Shown: one piece after another, positions 13,111 through 26,121 of the stretch
How positions within the stretch are numbered: the stretch's first letter is position 1
Layout of the letters: each line of letters opens with the position of its first letter
Source: Chlorophyllum brunneum
Lineage: Eukaryota > Basidiomycota > Agaricomycetes > Agaricales > Agaricaceae
NCBI GenBank assembly: GCA_963576785.1
Contig: OY756144.1
Coordinates: forward strand, 2,170,001-2,234,000
DNA: 64,000 nucleotides
Reading direction: 5' to 3'
Position numbers and translations under genes: made by a program
The notes under the pieces: model-generated
Databases searched by the model: none
What the model was told of the DNA's origin: nothing
Seen by the model: the letters and a program-made list of their open reading frames with translations, nothing else

Positions 13111-15459
13111 TCAACGCTCTAACCCTACTGTGCCCTCAACCTCCTCCCAGTCAATTCTTCCGTTGTTTGCAGAGACTCCATCCCAAGGTATCGCCTGGAA
13201 TATTTTCTCACCCTCCGCCAAATCGGCAGTTTTAAAAGACCGATAACACCGTAAATCATGGTTTATCTCCCAATACCAGAATATTGACTTTGAACCGTGT
13301 CCCTCGTTATATAACCCCGACTCGATCCGACTTCCGGATCTGCTTCGAAAAAGGTACTCAAATCGTGAAGCTGGATCGGGAAAGTAAGGCTTCAGGATGC
13401 CCGCTTCCCGACGTAGCTTGATTGCCTATCCAAGTCGAAATAAAAATGAGCTTTGCACAAAGTATTAGGAAAACAGTCTTACCCGCTCGAAGAAAGTAAC
13501 GTTGAAATTGTCAAAATCATCGCCACAAATCCAAAGGAGCGTAGTGGTATGAATGTACTTCCGCAAAGCCGAGCATCCTTGATACTGGACGGGAATTAGA
13601 CTGTCCCCGAATAGCCTTGCAGGAAGGGCGAAGTCTTTCAAATAATCTTTATGGCCGAGTTTCTTTCGAAACTTGGGGTCAAGCCCAGGCAGATCACTGA
13701 TTACATTGGACGCCCCACCGGCCCAAGTGTAGACATCCAGTTTAATGAAGGAATTGACGAACTCGTTTATGTATGGGTTCGAAAGGGAGAACGCAGAATC
13801 AGGTACGCCTGGTGCTAATACAAGTTCTAGAGCATCTAGTTAGATATAGTAAACAAAGCCACAACGGGATTCAACTCACCTGAATCTCGAATACAGTAGC
13901 TCTTCTGATAGTCCAGCTGGAGGTCAAGATAGTGGTTGAACAGAATACTATGCATGGCAGGGGACGTGGCACAGAATGGACCTGACCGTGCGGGATCAGC
14001 AAGGAAGTCATGAAATGGAAATGATTTGTGATGGAAGGAAATCGTTCCTCCAAGTTCCAAATCAAGGAAGCCACGCAGTGACCAGGACACCCCAGGACTT
14101 TTGCAGTCAAAAGAACGGGTAGTTTCGATTCCATTGAGCAGGAGGGGTTGGTTTTGGTCTCGCAAACGGAGGACAGCGCTCAATTGGCTGCAGATGGATT
14201 TAAATCTCGAGCCAGATACTCGCAGCATATTGCTCAACACCATTACGCCCAAGCCATAACCATTGGGATTCCAAGCCGTGTACATACACAAGGTAGCGGT
14301 TAGGAACCGGATGCTGGGAAGCATGTCAACGGATATGCGCTTCATGATCACCGTATAAAAAGCATCCAAGTCCGTGAGAGATGAGACGGGCGCAGTGCGA
14401 TATATCGGATTGAACTTGGAATTTTCAATGTCGATGAGAACTTCCGCTAACAGGTCCTCGGGGCCAAGAGAGCTTGGCTGGGATACCACACGAAGGACGG
14501 TTGCTGCATAGATGAATAATCCACCTGTTGCCCGAACAAGGGATCTCATGTCCTTGTCGGATGGCCATGACAATTCCGGCGAGATCTTGCGACGTCGCAG
14601 GATATTCTCGAGACCAGCTTTCAGGTAGAGCTCGATCTCTCCATCAGCCTCGCGTGAAACTGGGAGGATCGTCGTGTGGCAGAGTACAGCGATATCAGCA
14701 CGGTCAAAGATGCTTTCAAGATGCGGCTCTGGGCGGCTGAAGAACGCCCAACAGAAGGGTGTCGCATTGTCACGGGCTGCGGTGGCGATTATCTCAACGA
14801 TTTCGCACTGTGCGTCAATGTCCTCGCATTCGTCAAGCCCATCGATGAATATCGGGACTTTTGGCCCAATACCAATACCATTCTCCTCCAGCTCCTGAAA
14901 TGGCTCAGCGAACAAGGCTCGGAATTGTGAGCGCATCGTTTTGTCAACGAGGGTCTTATCGCGGTGAATTTTATGATCAAGGAGGTCATGGTAAGTGGGA
15001 AAGATAGTGGACAGCTGGTAGGCGATGGAAGGAAATAAACTCTCCAACTTGTTTGGTCCGTTGACCGAAAAGAAAAACCCGGCACAGGGCCTGCGCCCAT
15101 CCTTGATTTTTTCAATGCAAGTCTGAGCCACGGCTGATTTCCCGACTCCGGCTGGACCCTTCAACCAGAACAGAGGTGAGAGTGGGTCGGAGCCGAAGGT
15201 GGATTGCGTCCAATTGATGATGTCTTTAATATATTGTTCGCGAGTGCCTGGAAAGCACCTCTGAGCATAGTTACGAGCAGAGGAGTCATATGCAGCTTCG
15301 GGACTGGATGCCTTGAGAAGGATATCAATACCTGGCATTGTTGCTGTTCAAAAGTCACCCATTCAATGCTTCGCAGAACCTACCAGGACTCGAGTTGCTT
15401 GAGGAATTCTCTATGAAGTGGCAATTATTGGCCACAAAATGGTGAGGACTATATGGCAT
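13111..15459 (-). CDS. NACHT-domain P-loop NTPase (NLR-like)
   Basis: Fungal NACHT proteins are STAND NTPases implicated in non-self recognition and programmed cell death. Exons 15384-15459, 13880-15343, 13483-13835 and 13111-13425 (minus strand) keep frame and give 735 residues. A short N-terminal exon (MPYSPHHFVANNCHFIEN) precedes the conserved lead-in GIDILLKASSPEAAYDSSAR. Then come Walker A GPAGVGKSA, Walker B IFIDGLDEC and a sensor-like FFSRPEPHL. The part after the NACHT module (about 480-735) has no WD40, ankyrin or TPR repeats that I can see; it ends WDGVSANNGRIDWEEVEG. If the first small exon is not used, translation would begin at MPGIDILLK (15338). A lack of C-terminal repeats is common in mushroom expansions of this family. 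Confidence 0.82.
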
Positions 15460-15947
15460 AGCCGTGAACTGGTAGTGGACCGAGTAGAATGAGGGAAGAC
15501 GTGGGAAAGGCTGGGAACTTGGATGAACCAAAAATAGCGGGATCGCCTCCACCTTCACTGCACTCCGAAAGAATGGTGGTCAAGTAACAACAAGCCTCAG
15601 ACTCAACATCTGAGGCTCAAATGCATACCTGAGTATTTGTTGTTTATCGCGTCCTTCCGAGGTCCTAAAGCTTAAAGCCTCCCAACATCCATTCCCTCGG
15701 AACACACTGGGCTAACATCGGAAACAATGCAATAAGTCCAGCACCAGAAATCTCGGGTCACCTTTTACCGAACCTGGCGAGCCCTAGAGTCCCGTTACCG
15801 CCCCACAAGTACGTAGCCGATGAAACACCTCTGGCTCACTCGCCAATCAACCGAAGTTTACCCCCCCCCCCCGCCCTTTCAATAGACAAACGTATAAAAA
15901 GCAGACGGAATGTTATAGCATTATCCGGGATTCGTCGATCTCCAAAA
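15460..15947. promoter_or_regulatory. Divergent promoter between NACHT and GH131 genes
   Basis: The 488-bp region separates two divergently transcribed genes. On the GH131 side there is a 12-C tract at 15861-15872 and a TATAAAAA box at 15893-15900, roughly 50 bp before the ATG at 15948. No gene is seen. Confidence 0.5.
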
Positions 15948-17064
15948 ATGTTGGCTGCAATCTCGAAGTTACTTGTACTCGCCGCTATTTCACTGAAGGT
16001 TGCGGCAACGCCTGTTCTTTATGACGGACGCATCCCCCTTGATTATACCGCTGCCGATTTCGATAGTTCGAAGGATCCTTTCTTGACGTGCGTGTCCTAA
16101 AAAATCACTTTCACCGTTAATTATAATTTTGCCCCAGCGTTGTGAAAGGAACGGAGATTGCATCCCATGTACGCCTGTCCCATTCTTAGGGCATTTGATA
16201 ACACTGTTAATATACTTCTGCAGTATTCCACCCTCCAAGGCAACAAAATACACCCCACGCCTCTCTGGAGGTCCTTCCCCTCCATCAAAGCCACAGAACA
16301 AGTCATCTCCGTCTCCATCGATAACTCTTCCGTCTTTTCACCAGGCGGTAACAATCCCCAATATGGCTTCCGTCGTACCGATATTATCGCTGAACGCAAT
16401 GGGTCCATCCCAAACCTTACTCCCATCATCGAAAACGGCACGACTGTCTTCCACTTTTCCATAAAAGCAGACCACAAGCGCCCCTTGAACTACAAACACG
16501 AATACCAAATCGTGTTCATTGAGCCCAGCGATGGCACACACGTTTTCGGTATCCAGTTGGGTACTCCATTCAGCTCTGATCCCAATGCCGAGGCTGCAAA
16601 AGATGCCCATTCCTTCAAGGTTCTTGATCACGGACTAAACATACTGTTCGAAACTCCTTTCCTGCCTATCGTGTGGCACAACTTTGCTGTTCAGGTTGAT
16701 TGGGAAGTTAGGACTCTCGGTGTCTTCTATTCTATTGAAGCCCTCCCCCTCACACCGGTGACACGTCTCCTCGTGAATAAGAGCCAACAGGAGGGTGACG
16801 CTGGCAAGGGAGAATTCCACTTCGGTGTTTTGAAGGTAAATGAACTCCTAACATGTAGCAAAGATCCGAAGGAGTTTGACACATCCCTCATAGCTTCCCC
16901 TGGTCAATCCCAAGGATACACCCGAACAACAAGGTGACGTTGTTCACTACGGTATTCAAGAGGGCACGACTGAGAGTCTGCACTATTCTGGTATTTTCGT
17001 CGAGTCCGTTGAGAAGGGTGTTAGCCTTGGATATGGCCTCAGCGGCAAACCCATCCGAAAGTAA
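15948..17064 (+). CDS. Glycoside hydrolase family 131 (secreted beta-glucanase)
   Basis: GH131 enzymes are fungal secreted beta-glucanases acting on beta-1,3/1,6/1,4-glucans, used in plant-wall decay or wall remodelling. Exons 15948-16087, 16138-16168, 16224-16835 and 16894-17064 join to 317 residues. A signal peptide is clear: MLAAISKLLVLAAISLKVAA, followed by TPVLYDGRIPLDYT, the usual mature start. Family segments include SVSIDNSSVFSPGG, YGFRRTDII, HEYQIVFIEPSDGTHVFG and FKVLDHGLNILFETPF, ending near GDVVHYGIQEGTTESL. No CBM1 cellulose-binding module is attached. Several NxS/T sites suggest glycosylation. Confidence 0.92.
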
Positions 17065-17382
17065 CCTCTCTAGCCATGGATTGCCTACCGTCATAATTTA
17101 TTCCACTTGATAAACTTTATGACGCAGAAATTAAGTGGTAGTAGTGAGAGTTGTGGGAGAACCAGGGGTCCATAGGACCACACGTAGGCCAGGATACTCG
17201 AGTGAGCATGGCTGGACGGGTGGTGGACCCGGTTCTAGCCTTACCAGTTGATGTGCAGAACTCAAAGATGCAGACCAGAAAGTGACTCCGTGATGAACGT
17301 TTGAATGGTAGTTGGCTAACGTTGAAGCCTAACGTTAAATTCAGGCCTTTAAATGGAATACAATATTGCCTTGAAGGTGTAT
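17065..17382. other. Convergent 3' intergenic stretch
   Basis: Between the convergent ends of the GH131 and glutathione synthetase genes. No gene; presumably both 3' UTRs and poly(A) sites. Confidence 0.5.
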
Positions 17383-19181
17383 TCAGTCTACCAAGAGTAG
17401 AGAATCCAACACTGAGAATCCGGTAGCAACACCTCCCTCATTACTCTCGGTGCCCTTCGTCCTTACCAACCACCCAGCCGTATCTTGCTTCACATTACTA
17501 TCATGTCCCTCCTTCTCAAACAACGACCACCCAAAGATCCCCAACTCACTGATCACCTCAGTCTTCACGGGGGTCTGGCTCTCTGAAGTGCTACTTGCAC
17601 TCCCAGCCCGAATCAAATAGTTACCTACATTCGCAGGGGTAACGATCAACTGCATCGCGATCCAAGCTTGTCGTTCCTGTGGTGATAGTGTGTCCAGGAA
17701 CGCGGGTATATCCTCTTTATAAATGTTATTTCCTCCTCCCTCGCGCTGTGGTTTGAGAACAAGTGATTTGGCCTCTTCTCGCGCTTTCCGCACACCAATA
17801 TTCTCCTTTCCGGTCTGTATAGCTTGTGTATCAGGGGACAACATATCCTCCCCTACGTCGAGACCCCACATCTCCATGAAACTGTCCCGCAATTCCTGGA
17901 TTTCCTCCTTGTTGAATACTTGCTCGTATTTCTTGTTATCTGCAAGAAATCTCTCCAAGACACCAGCCTGTGTGAGGACCTCTTGTACTTTTTTGCCTCC
18001 AGCGAGTTGGAGCGCTAGCGAAGGGCACTTGACGGCGGTGGACCGCTCAAGGAGGAAACGGGTGGCATAGTGCGCGGAAGTGGGGAAGTCCGTTGGGGTA
18101 TAGGCTGCACGGAAATAGACTACCGAAATTTCCACCGAGCCTGATGACTCTAGATCGGTAGGTACAACAACGGAGAGTTTTCTGGTAATAGGATCAACCC
18201 TTGCTGTTTCCTCGAGTCGAGTCAAGGTTTGTCTTATCATACGTATCGAGTACCTTTGGACAAAGCTCAGCTGAAAGGACAAGAGGGAAGTAAATCCTGA
18301 ACTCACCTATCCAACAGTTCATACTCGAGCCATCTCTGGTCGAAAACGTTGCGTTCATTGTCCTGAGTAATGACGAGGATTCGGGCAGACCTGACGTTCT
18401 GTGAGCTCAAGCAGGTGCTGGGGAATCGGATTGAGGTTTACGTTGGTACAGCATATGCAGCATGGGCAGCAGCGAGGCCAGCAGCGATACCGGAGATGGT
18501 ATCGTTAGGGGGAAAGTTCTCTGGTTGTAGGTGAGGCGACACATTATAGTAGCCGGTGGTACGGTGGAGATATCTTCAGAATCTTTCAGTTTACTACAGG
18601 ATGAGGGAATATCAAGGACATACTTATGCAGTTCAGAAATGCGCTGCGAAAGTGGGCCGAACGAGGACGAGATCGTGTTGAACTCCACTTGCTTCAACGA
18701 TGGCTCCTCTCCGATTGGGGAGTGCAACAAATAGTCGGATCGGAATATCCCTAGATGCTGCGACTATCACACAACCAATCAGTCAAACAAGTCGTGCGAC
18801 CAGACTCATCCAGACCTGGTGGATCCCTTCATCCCTCAACGCCTTCCAACCCCTCCACAATTGTCCGATGAAATCATCCACCTTGCCCACACCACCCATC
18901 ACATCATCCAAAAACTCCTCGTCCAACGCAACACGGCTATACAGCACATTGTAGATCTTCTGCAATCTCTTCGCGTGTTCGAACAATCGCCTTGGGAGGG
19001 GTGACGGAAACAGAGCGAGAGGCGCGTGGATTGCCGCACTGGGGACTTTAGGGAGCGAGGGTGCAGGTGGCAAGTAGAGCAGACCATGGGATAGAGCGTA
19101 TGTCGTAGCATAAACTGTCATTTCTTCGAGCTGGACCTTGGTCAAGGTAGGAGGCCAACTGGCGTAGTCAAATCCCGCCAT
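17383..19181 (-). CDS. GSH2: Glutathione synthetase
   Basis: This ATP-grasp enzyme joins gamma-glutamylcysteine and glycine, the second step of glutathione synthesis, in the cytosol. The first exon starts MAGFDYASWPPTLTKVQLE. The substrate-binding segment KQVEFNTISSSFG is followed by DQRWLEYELLD across an intron. The large last exon carries SVVYFRAAYTPTDFP, LERSTAVKCPSLALQLAG and the glycine-rich ATP loop VLKPQREGGGNNIYKEDIP, then YLIRAGS, VISELGIFG and EGGVATGFSVLDSLLLVD-stop. Four short introns interrupt the N-terminal half. Length is about 500 residues, normal for the eukaryotic enzyme. All expected motifs are intact. Confidence 0.94.
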
Positions 19182-19445
19182 GGTCCTAAAGAAAATTCTG
19201 AGCTGACGGCAGCTGAGGTCTTGAAGCTTTTGGCCTCTTTGGTATGGCCAGACCCGGGATTAGGAAGCTGAGAAAGAATGCTTACACACTGAGGATGGCG
19301 ACATGCTTGCTGAGTGATAACACCTGCTTGCCGCTTTCGTCATTCCCAAATGCTCGGGGCCGTAAAATTAATCAACTACGACAGTATCTACACATACGCA
19401 GAATATGCTACAATGCACTCACAAATGGCAAGTAGAGTAAAGAAT

Positions 19446-22400
19446 CTAATTTAGTAGTCCCCTTAGACGCGCAGACACCGCTTCATCTCCCAACTCCATG
19501 ACCCAGCTGAATCTAGCATTGGCTACTTCAGTGACGTGCTCAAAGCATTCTGGGGGTACTCGAACTGTTCCAAATGATGTCTGCCGATAACTTGCAACCT
19601 CCATTACAACCTCATTGCTTCCCTGAGTCGCAATCGCCTTGACCAAAATTTCAGCCCTCGCCTCGTTCGATGTGCGTTCACTCCGTAAATCCGGCCAGAT
19701 GCTCGATGCGATATGATGCACGGCAACCCATCTACAGAAGCCTTGTAGAGGTTCCTTAACTAGCGCTCGCAAGAACGCACCAATGAGCTGTGGATCGTCC
19801 TCGATGGGGTACAAATACTCCTTAAGGTCACTAGCCAAGACTCCTTCACATGATATGTGGATGGTTTTCAGTACGTGACCAAAGTCGTCCCAAAGGTGTT
19901 TGCGATAGTCGATCGCATAGCACGTGGAAGCAGGTGGAAAGAGCAGCTTGGCGAATGTGGCGTCCGAGAACGATATTGCATCGTACAGTGCCACGAAATC
20001 GGTGTAAAATTGGAAAAATGGCGTCGAGTCCCCGAGGAATCTCGTAGCAACCCGTTCCAAGTCCGGATCTGTCGCCTGAGCCTTGGTTAATGCCTTCCGC
20101 GACACCCCATATGAATACGGCTCCAACATCTGATTCATCAACCTCCCCACTCCAGGGTCCCTGAACACCTCCCCAGAAGAATCATTGTCAGGTTGTCCAT
20201 GCTCTAGCATGAAAACCCTCATACACCCAAATATGGCCTCCTCCCTCGAAAGTGCAAACTGGTTCAACGAGAAACGTGTTAGTGCATCCCGGGCGAGGTT
20301 CGACAAGAACAAAGTCGCCCTTGTCATTTCCAGTTCGGTTGAATCCCATCCCGCAGGTAGATGCCTAAACACTTCAGAATCCGCAGACCGTAAGAGGTGG
20401 TTCATGGGTGTAAGAGTCCAGTCCCTCTGCAGCGGGAGACCAAGGCCCTGACGTTCTGATGCCATTGGCATTCTAAGCGTCGAGGACGTTGCAATAGATG
20501 TGGGGGTTATGCAAAGTGGTGCAATGCGATTGTCCTTGGTCGGTAAAATTGTGTGCGAGAAGAACGGTTTGAGGGTTAACAATCCACCTTTCTCCCAGAT
20601 ATCTGTCGGAGAGGCGATCTGCCGTTGGCTCACCCAATCCAAGGTGACGAGGCCTAACAGCTCCCCCACGATATTCATCGCGGCATCCTCATCACCGGGG
20701 AGTAATCTTGGAAGGATGGATGATGCCTGAGCAACCCACAGCTCTTCTGGTAAACCCGGAAGTCTCCTCGCCAGCGCTAGATAAGTAGCAAGTAACCCAG
20801 AGAGCTGCCTAGCATGGACGTGGTTCCTCGGGTTCACCCCACTTGAGCAAACATTGTCCCACAGGGAATGCGTAACTAGCTTGGCACAAAGTTCGGATAT
20901 CAGAGGGAATGGAAGCTCAAAAGGGGGCGAAGACAGTGGCCCAACCGGATGAGGTGATAAACAGGCTAGCCACAGCCGGATAACAGCACTCAGAATTTCT
21001 GCACAGGACGCGGCCTGCTCCAAGCTATCCGAACCAGCCCTGACACTTAATTCCTTTTGCAATGCGTCCACAACCAAAAGAACGACCCGCCCCTTCGTCC
21101 CATCTTGGAAGTCACCCTTGATGTTTTCCACGAATTCCATCCTCTCAGTCTCGCCACTTTTAACACCGTTAACTTTACTGCCTTCTAACCATTGTGTCTG
21201 GGCCCTCCATACTGCACCCCACACCACCCATTCCTCCCGTCGACTGCCCAGCCCATCGGCAAACTGTGCAATATCATCTCTCCAGACCCACCCCACGACC
21301 TGGCTCCATAGAATATCATGATCAGGTGTTGTCTTGTGTGGGTCTATGGCGCATACTGTCCATACATTCAACAAGTTCAGCCATGCAACTCTAACCTTTT
21401 GAGAGATACACGAAGAAGAGAATACGTATTGGCTGAGTTGAGAGAAAGGCTCCATTGCTGTGGTTGCAATGTTTGAGTACAAGCCATATGATGCTAGTGT
21501 AGCGTACAGCTGCAATGTGAGAGCGAGGAGACTTGACGCGAAGCCAGGAGAAAAAGGTGAGGAAGGAGGAAGGGGTGTAATAAAACGGAGGAGGGTGTCC
21601 ATAGGCTCTTTGAGAGTGTCCGCGTTCGCCCGCGAGGCAGACACCAGCGTGATGAGGAACTGTAGAGCAGCAGGTTCTGGAAGGGATCCGCTTTCCCTAG
21701 GTGGGATAGGCGTGAGCAAGAAAGTTTGGAAGACGTTGGCCAGGAGCTTTGGTGTTTGGACGATGCTCTCCGCAATCTTGTTGCTGAGTTGTGCCAGCCG
21801 GTGTAGCACCGCAAGCAATTGATTCAGGGTTTCTGGTGGAGCATCACCTCGGGACAGCGCTGCCGCAATCTGTGGAAGGAAGAAGTCCATTTGGAGAGAT
21901 GTAATCGCAATATCTGAGTCTTGTTGCATTTCGACCCCTTGCAAGTCCGCAGCGTCTTCATCCCAGCCCGCAATAGAGGCCCATACAACCTCAATAGCCC
22001 TGGCACCAACTCCGCCTCGTTCATTCATAGCTTCTATACCAGCAGCCATGACACGCTTCCGTATTTCCTGCGCTTGGGGTACAACATCACCCAGATCTGG
22101 GAACTCGCCCTTCTTGGCTTTTGCGAGATTGATGACAATAGTAGCCAGAACGCCCAACATCGTCGCACGTTGTGCTGGAACAGAAGACCTCGACAGGAGA
22201 AAAACATCATCCAGGGTATAGCCAGCCGTTGAGCCTTCGGCGTGGTGGTGGAGACCAAGGTGACTCGGTAATCTTGACGCAACAGACAGCGGGATGACAT
22301 TCCCATGAAGGTCAAACCGAAGGGAATTGGAAGGTTGGGAAGGAGATTCAGGCCGGATATTTTCCCGCATCCAAGCAAGGTTGGGATCATTAGCAGGAGC

Positions 22401-23415
22401 ATCGGGAAAGTATCGTCTACGGATGTATTCCGCCGCGCCTTCCTCTGGTTCGTCAACTCCTTTCGATCCTTTCCCGGAAAGTTTGGGCATTTTGGACGGC
22501 ACAGACGGTGGTTGTTGTTGTTGGTCAGGTGTGCTTGCCTGTGGCGCCATCTTTCCGTGCCATTGGCCAAAAGAAATAGCTGTCCCGTCATTAATTGCGG
22601 GCGGGAGCGCGAGTGGTCGTTTCTTCGGAGATGGTGGAGCAGATTCATAAACGAAAACATCGTTTGGACCAAGCTCAGCGAAACGTAATTTGCGGTCTAA
22701 TCGACTTGAGGGTCTAGAATTTGGACGCGAAAGCGCAGGAGGTGGTGAAACCCCTATAAATGTCATGGTTAGGTAGATGGTGTGATGGTTTACTATTGTG
22801 CTTACCTCTTCCACTTGATTTTGAAAGAGTAGGCTCATCCTCGGTTATTGGCACTAGCAAGATAGAATGAGATTTTAGGGGAATACAACTTGATAGGACA
22901 GTTTTACCTTCCGGCAGCTCCTTGAATATCTCGATATTAGGAACTTCTGGTGGGGACGCAGGCAGTTGTGGCTTTGGTTTCTGGGTTGGCCATCGATCCT
23001 TTGCGGCGTCCTTTTCTCGAGCCAGCCGAGCGCGCATCAACACGTCCTCAATCCCTGTACCAAATCGTTTCAGAATGTCCTGCTTCTCCGCCTCGCGTTC
23101 CTCATCCGCCATATTCGCCACACGCATCTCGTTTTCTGCACTCATCTGCTCTCTCCAATTATCGGGCCTAGTATCACCAGTAACGGTCTGCGGGCCAGGG
23201 GCGATAATCCCAGGTGGTGCCCGTGGATGCGATTCCTTTGCTGTTGACGTCCATTTGCGCGACTCTTCTCTGTTTCGGGCGAAAGCGCTCTTCGACCGAT
23301 GCTGAACTGCAGGGAATCCCTGTGAGTTCGAATCGATTGGCTTGGGTGGAGTAGCTATGCCATTGGGCTTTCGTTCAAGTACGGACCCTATCAGAGACTG
23401 GCGATTCGTTGGCAT
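19446..23415 (-). CDS. RPAP1: RNA polymerase II-associated protein 1 (RPAP1-like)
   Basis: RPAP1-family proteins help assemble and import Pol II and link it to Mediator. Exons 22908-23415, 22806-22853 and 19446-22753 give 1287 residues with frame maintained. The N-terminal RPAP1_N region contains ENEMRVANMADEEREAEKQ and ILKRFGTGIEDVLMRAR. The RPAP1_C segment follows with LRFDLHGNVI and TAGYTLDDVFLLSRSSVPAQR. The remaining roughly 900 residues are helical and repeat-like, as in the family. An alternative reading of the start (GTG at 23418) adds nothing; the ATG at 23415 is preferred. The 48-nt second exon is short but encodes a conserved-looking linker (PITEDEPTLSKSSGRG). Confidence 0.88.
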
Positions 23416-24197
23416 CACAAAAGGACGGAGTGCATAACCATCATAATTGTCGGAGTCATGTCCATTTACAAAGACAGACCGACGATTATGTCATCGCGTA
23501 ATAATTTCGTCCCTGTTGTGGACGCTTCCAGAATTTGTTCTTTCCCATATACAACAACCAAAGCAGAGAATACATTTTCGGTCCAAGAACGGAGAAAAAA
23601 CATGGGAGCTGATGCGACGTAATATCCACTAGCTACCATTACACAAGATACAACGCTATTCTGGAGTGTTTGACATCATACAAAAAATATAATAAGTAGC
23701 CGCTCCTCAAAGGGCCCACCAGCTGTCTGGAAGTGATGTCGATTCTTGACCGGCTTCCTCAATTTATCTTGGTACATTGGATAGATGGTCTGTCCAGTAT
23801 TACCGTTTAACTCGTCTGCGTTAATGGCGCCGATATTGATTCACACCCGTTAAGTCTCTTACCCCCTCTCTCATCCAAGCAAATGCGCCTCCGTTGTAGT
23901 GTCAGAAAAACATATAAACTACCAAAACAGGTCTATCAACCCATTTTTCAATTGCAGGTCCAGTAGGTATTGGAACCAGGCCACTAGTCGACGTCCTAAG
24001 AAATCATAATATGCGAGCAACGTTGTAATTGGCATGCGGACCCCAATAATTTTTTTAAAGCATAAGTTCGTGATTCAAGAATTCCACTCTTCCCTTGCAC
24101 ACTGCAGAAGCCTTCCCCACAGAGCGGGTACATATACATACGTCAATGCATCAAGCCAGGATCGTAAGACAGCGACAAAAAAATCGAAGCTAGTTGG
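23416..24197. other. Gene-free stretch
   Basis: About 780 bp between two minus-strand genes. It should contain the RPAP1 promoter and the arrestin-gene 3' end. I see no further reading frame of note. Confidence 0.5.
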
Positions 24198-25680
24198 CTA
24201 CCTGCCGCCATGATGCAAGAACCGCTGATTACCATTCTCCAAGTACCCAAGAGACCTGTTATAGTCGACTTCGGGCTTCTGATACCCAGGTGGTGCATTG
24301 GACTGCATTGAAAGGCCAGCCAACTGCCTCGAAGTAATCTTGACGGGCTCTGTGGATAAGGCCTTATCTTTGTGACTGCCATGACCTTTCGCTTGCCAGC
24401 CCGCGGCCTCAAACCCTACAAAGTTCGCAGTGTACTGAGGGAACACAAACGTCGGCTTTAGTTTCATCTCTAAATCAATTTCTCCTTGCAGAGTCCTACG
24501 GCTCGGGCCGTCTGCTGGTTCGTTCGCCTCCCAGAAATAAGCCCGACTTAAAGTGGTGGTGAAGAAGTTGTCTGTCCTTCTTTCCGGATTTTCAGTTGTT
24601 GCTTCATAGCCTGTCGTCATGGCTCTGACTAGTTCGATGCGCATCGCTGTCGGGCTACTGAGAATATCAAGCGCTTGGGGGTCTTCAGATTCCAGTACCA
24701 GATGCAGAGGAATCAGGGAGCCAAGTGCATACTGGAGAGGCCTTGCGAGGGATAACTACTCGTTTTACAAACTCAAATCCACGACAGTACGGTTCTCCGT
24801 GCTCACTCACCTGACACTTTATTTCTACGTTCCTTCCATCAAAAAGGACACCCTCCACCGATTGCTTTGGCAAGACTTTCCACCCCTCCGGGTCTTGCTT
24901 TGGACCAGGTAAGGGACTCGCTTCGGCATACGCCAGTCTCCTAAGCGCCGTCGGGGCGTCGTCAGGGACGGTGAGGGGTTGATAGGCAAATGGGGTGGTC
25001 AACCTGTGATCCTGAGCCTTTTGTCACCCTTCCAGGCACTTCACGCTCACTTTTGGTTCACTTTCAGCATCCCTCTCTTGATCGTAACTACGATCCTATA
25101 GTCCAAATATGCGGGACTCGCCCTCTCTGAGAAGTTCGGCGGCAGCTGGTAAAACCCCTTCTTTCCATGCGGACCAATGACCTCTACCTCCTTCGGGAGA
25201 ACAAACTCGAACGGCCATTCATGTTTCCCTTTCAGTTTCCCGGTCGACTTGGCATTGCCTTCAGAAGACCAAAGTGTCTCTTTCAACGACAGGAACCTCT
25301 CTTCCTCCTGTCCTACTGCTGTAGTCCCAGCTCGCACCTTCATCCCGCTGGGTAAATATCTTCAATGCCGGATGATTTTCATATAATCATACCTCAACAA
25401 GCACCGCTTTAACCGAATCGGTCTTGGCAGCGTCCAACTCCACAACTCCAGAAATCGTATCACCCTCTAAGAAGAATGGCGTGCTCGTTGCGCTCGGTGA
25501 ACGATTCTTCACCCGAAGGATTAACCATGCGTATCCTTTCTCATCCTGGAGGCCTGTCTTGAACTCCGACCTGGAAGGTGAGGATGCTTGAAAGGGTTCA
25601 GGATGGACCGTTGGAATGGGCGCCGAATTCCTCGTAACGTCAGCATAACCCGGAAGCTCTGGATCAGCTGTTGAAACCAT
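24198..25680 (-). CDS. Arrestin-like N-terminal domain protein
   Basis: Alpha-arrestin-type beta-sandwich protein; fungal relatives act as adaptors in transporter ubiquitylation, though the role here is inferred. The protein begins MVSTADPELPGYADVT. Arrestin-fold segments follow: PFFLEGDTISGVVELD, WPFEFVLPKEVEV, YLDYRIVVTIKRG and, after splicing, the ALGSLIPLHLVLESEDPQ strand typical of arrestin_N/C boundaries. Introns fall near 25382-25344, 25046-25002 and 24836-24755; using the acceptor CTCCAG rather than CGCAAG avoids a stop. The C-terminal tail is polar and contains a PPGY (PPxY-type) sequence, the Nedd4/Rsp5 WW-binding motif, which fits an alpha-arrestin adaptor. Confidence 0.8.
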
Positions 25681-26121
25681 GGTAGGGTTTCTGAGAAAGC
25701 ACACTATCTCATGTCAAGTGGGCATGATAAGGCTGAGGGGTTGGACTTGGCGGGTCATGTGTGCAACGGCTACTATTTTCATCTGGCCCGTGGAACCACC
25801 AAGCTAACTTCAATCGGTCATTAATCCGACAGTAGATCTAACTCGATAGCAGGTGATCTATCGATTCCAAACAATGCAATAGCTCTCAGTCAGAATTAGT
25901 TAAGTAATACGATATACTGTCAAAAATTATTAAGAAACCCATGCACCCCAAATGATGACGGACGTGTCCAAAGAAATACGAATGCAGTACATGCGAACGT
26001 GAAGGTATGAGACTGTGCAGAGAACCAAGTGGTATCAAGGGTATCGTGGAACAGCACTGTTCTAGGCCATAAAAGCACAGAAAGCGGTAGAGGCCACAGA
26101 GCAACGAAAGTGACGATAAGC
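25681..26121. other. Gene-free stretch
   Basis: Between the arrestin start and the transporter stop, both on the minus strand. It contains only short frames; probably arrestin promoter plus transporter 3' UTR. Confidence 0.5.
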
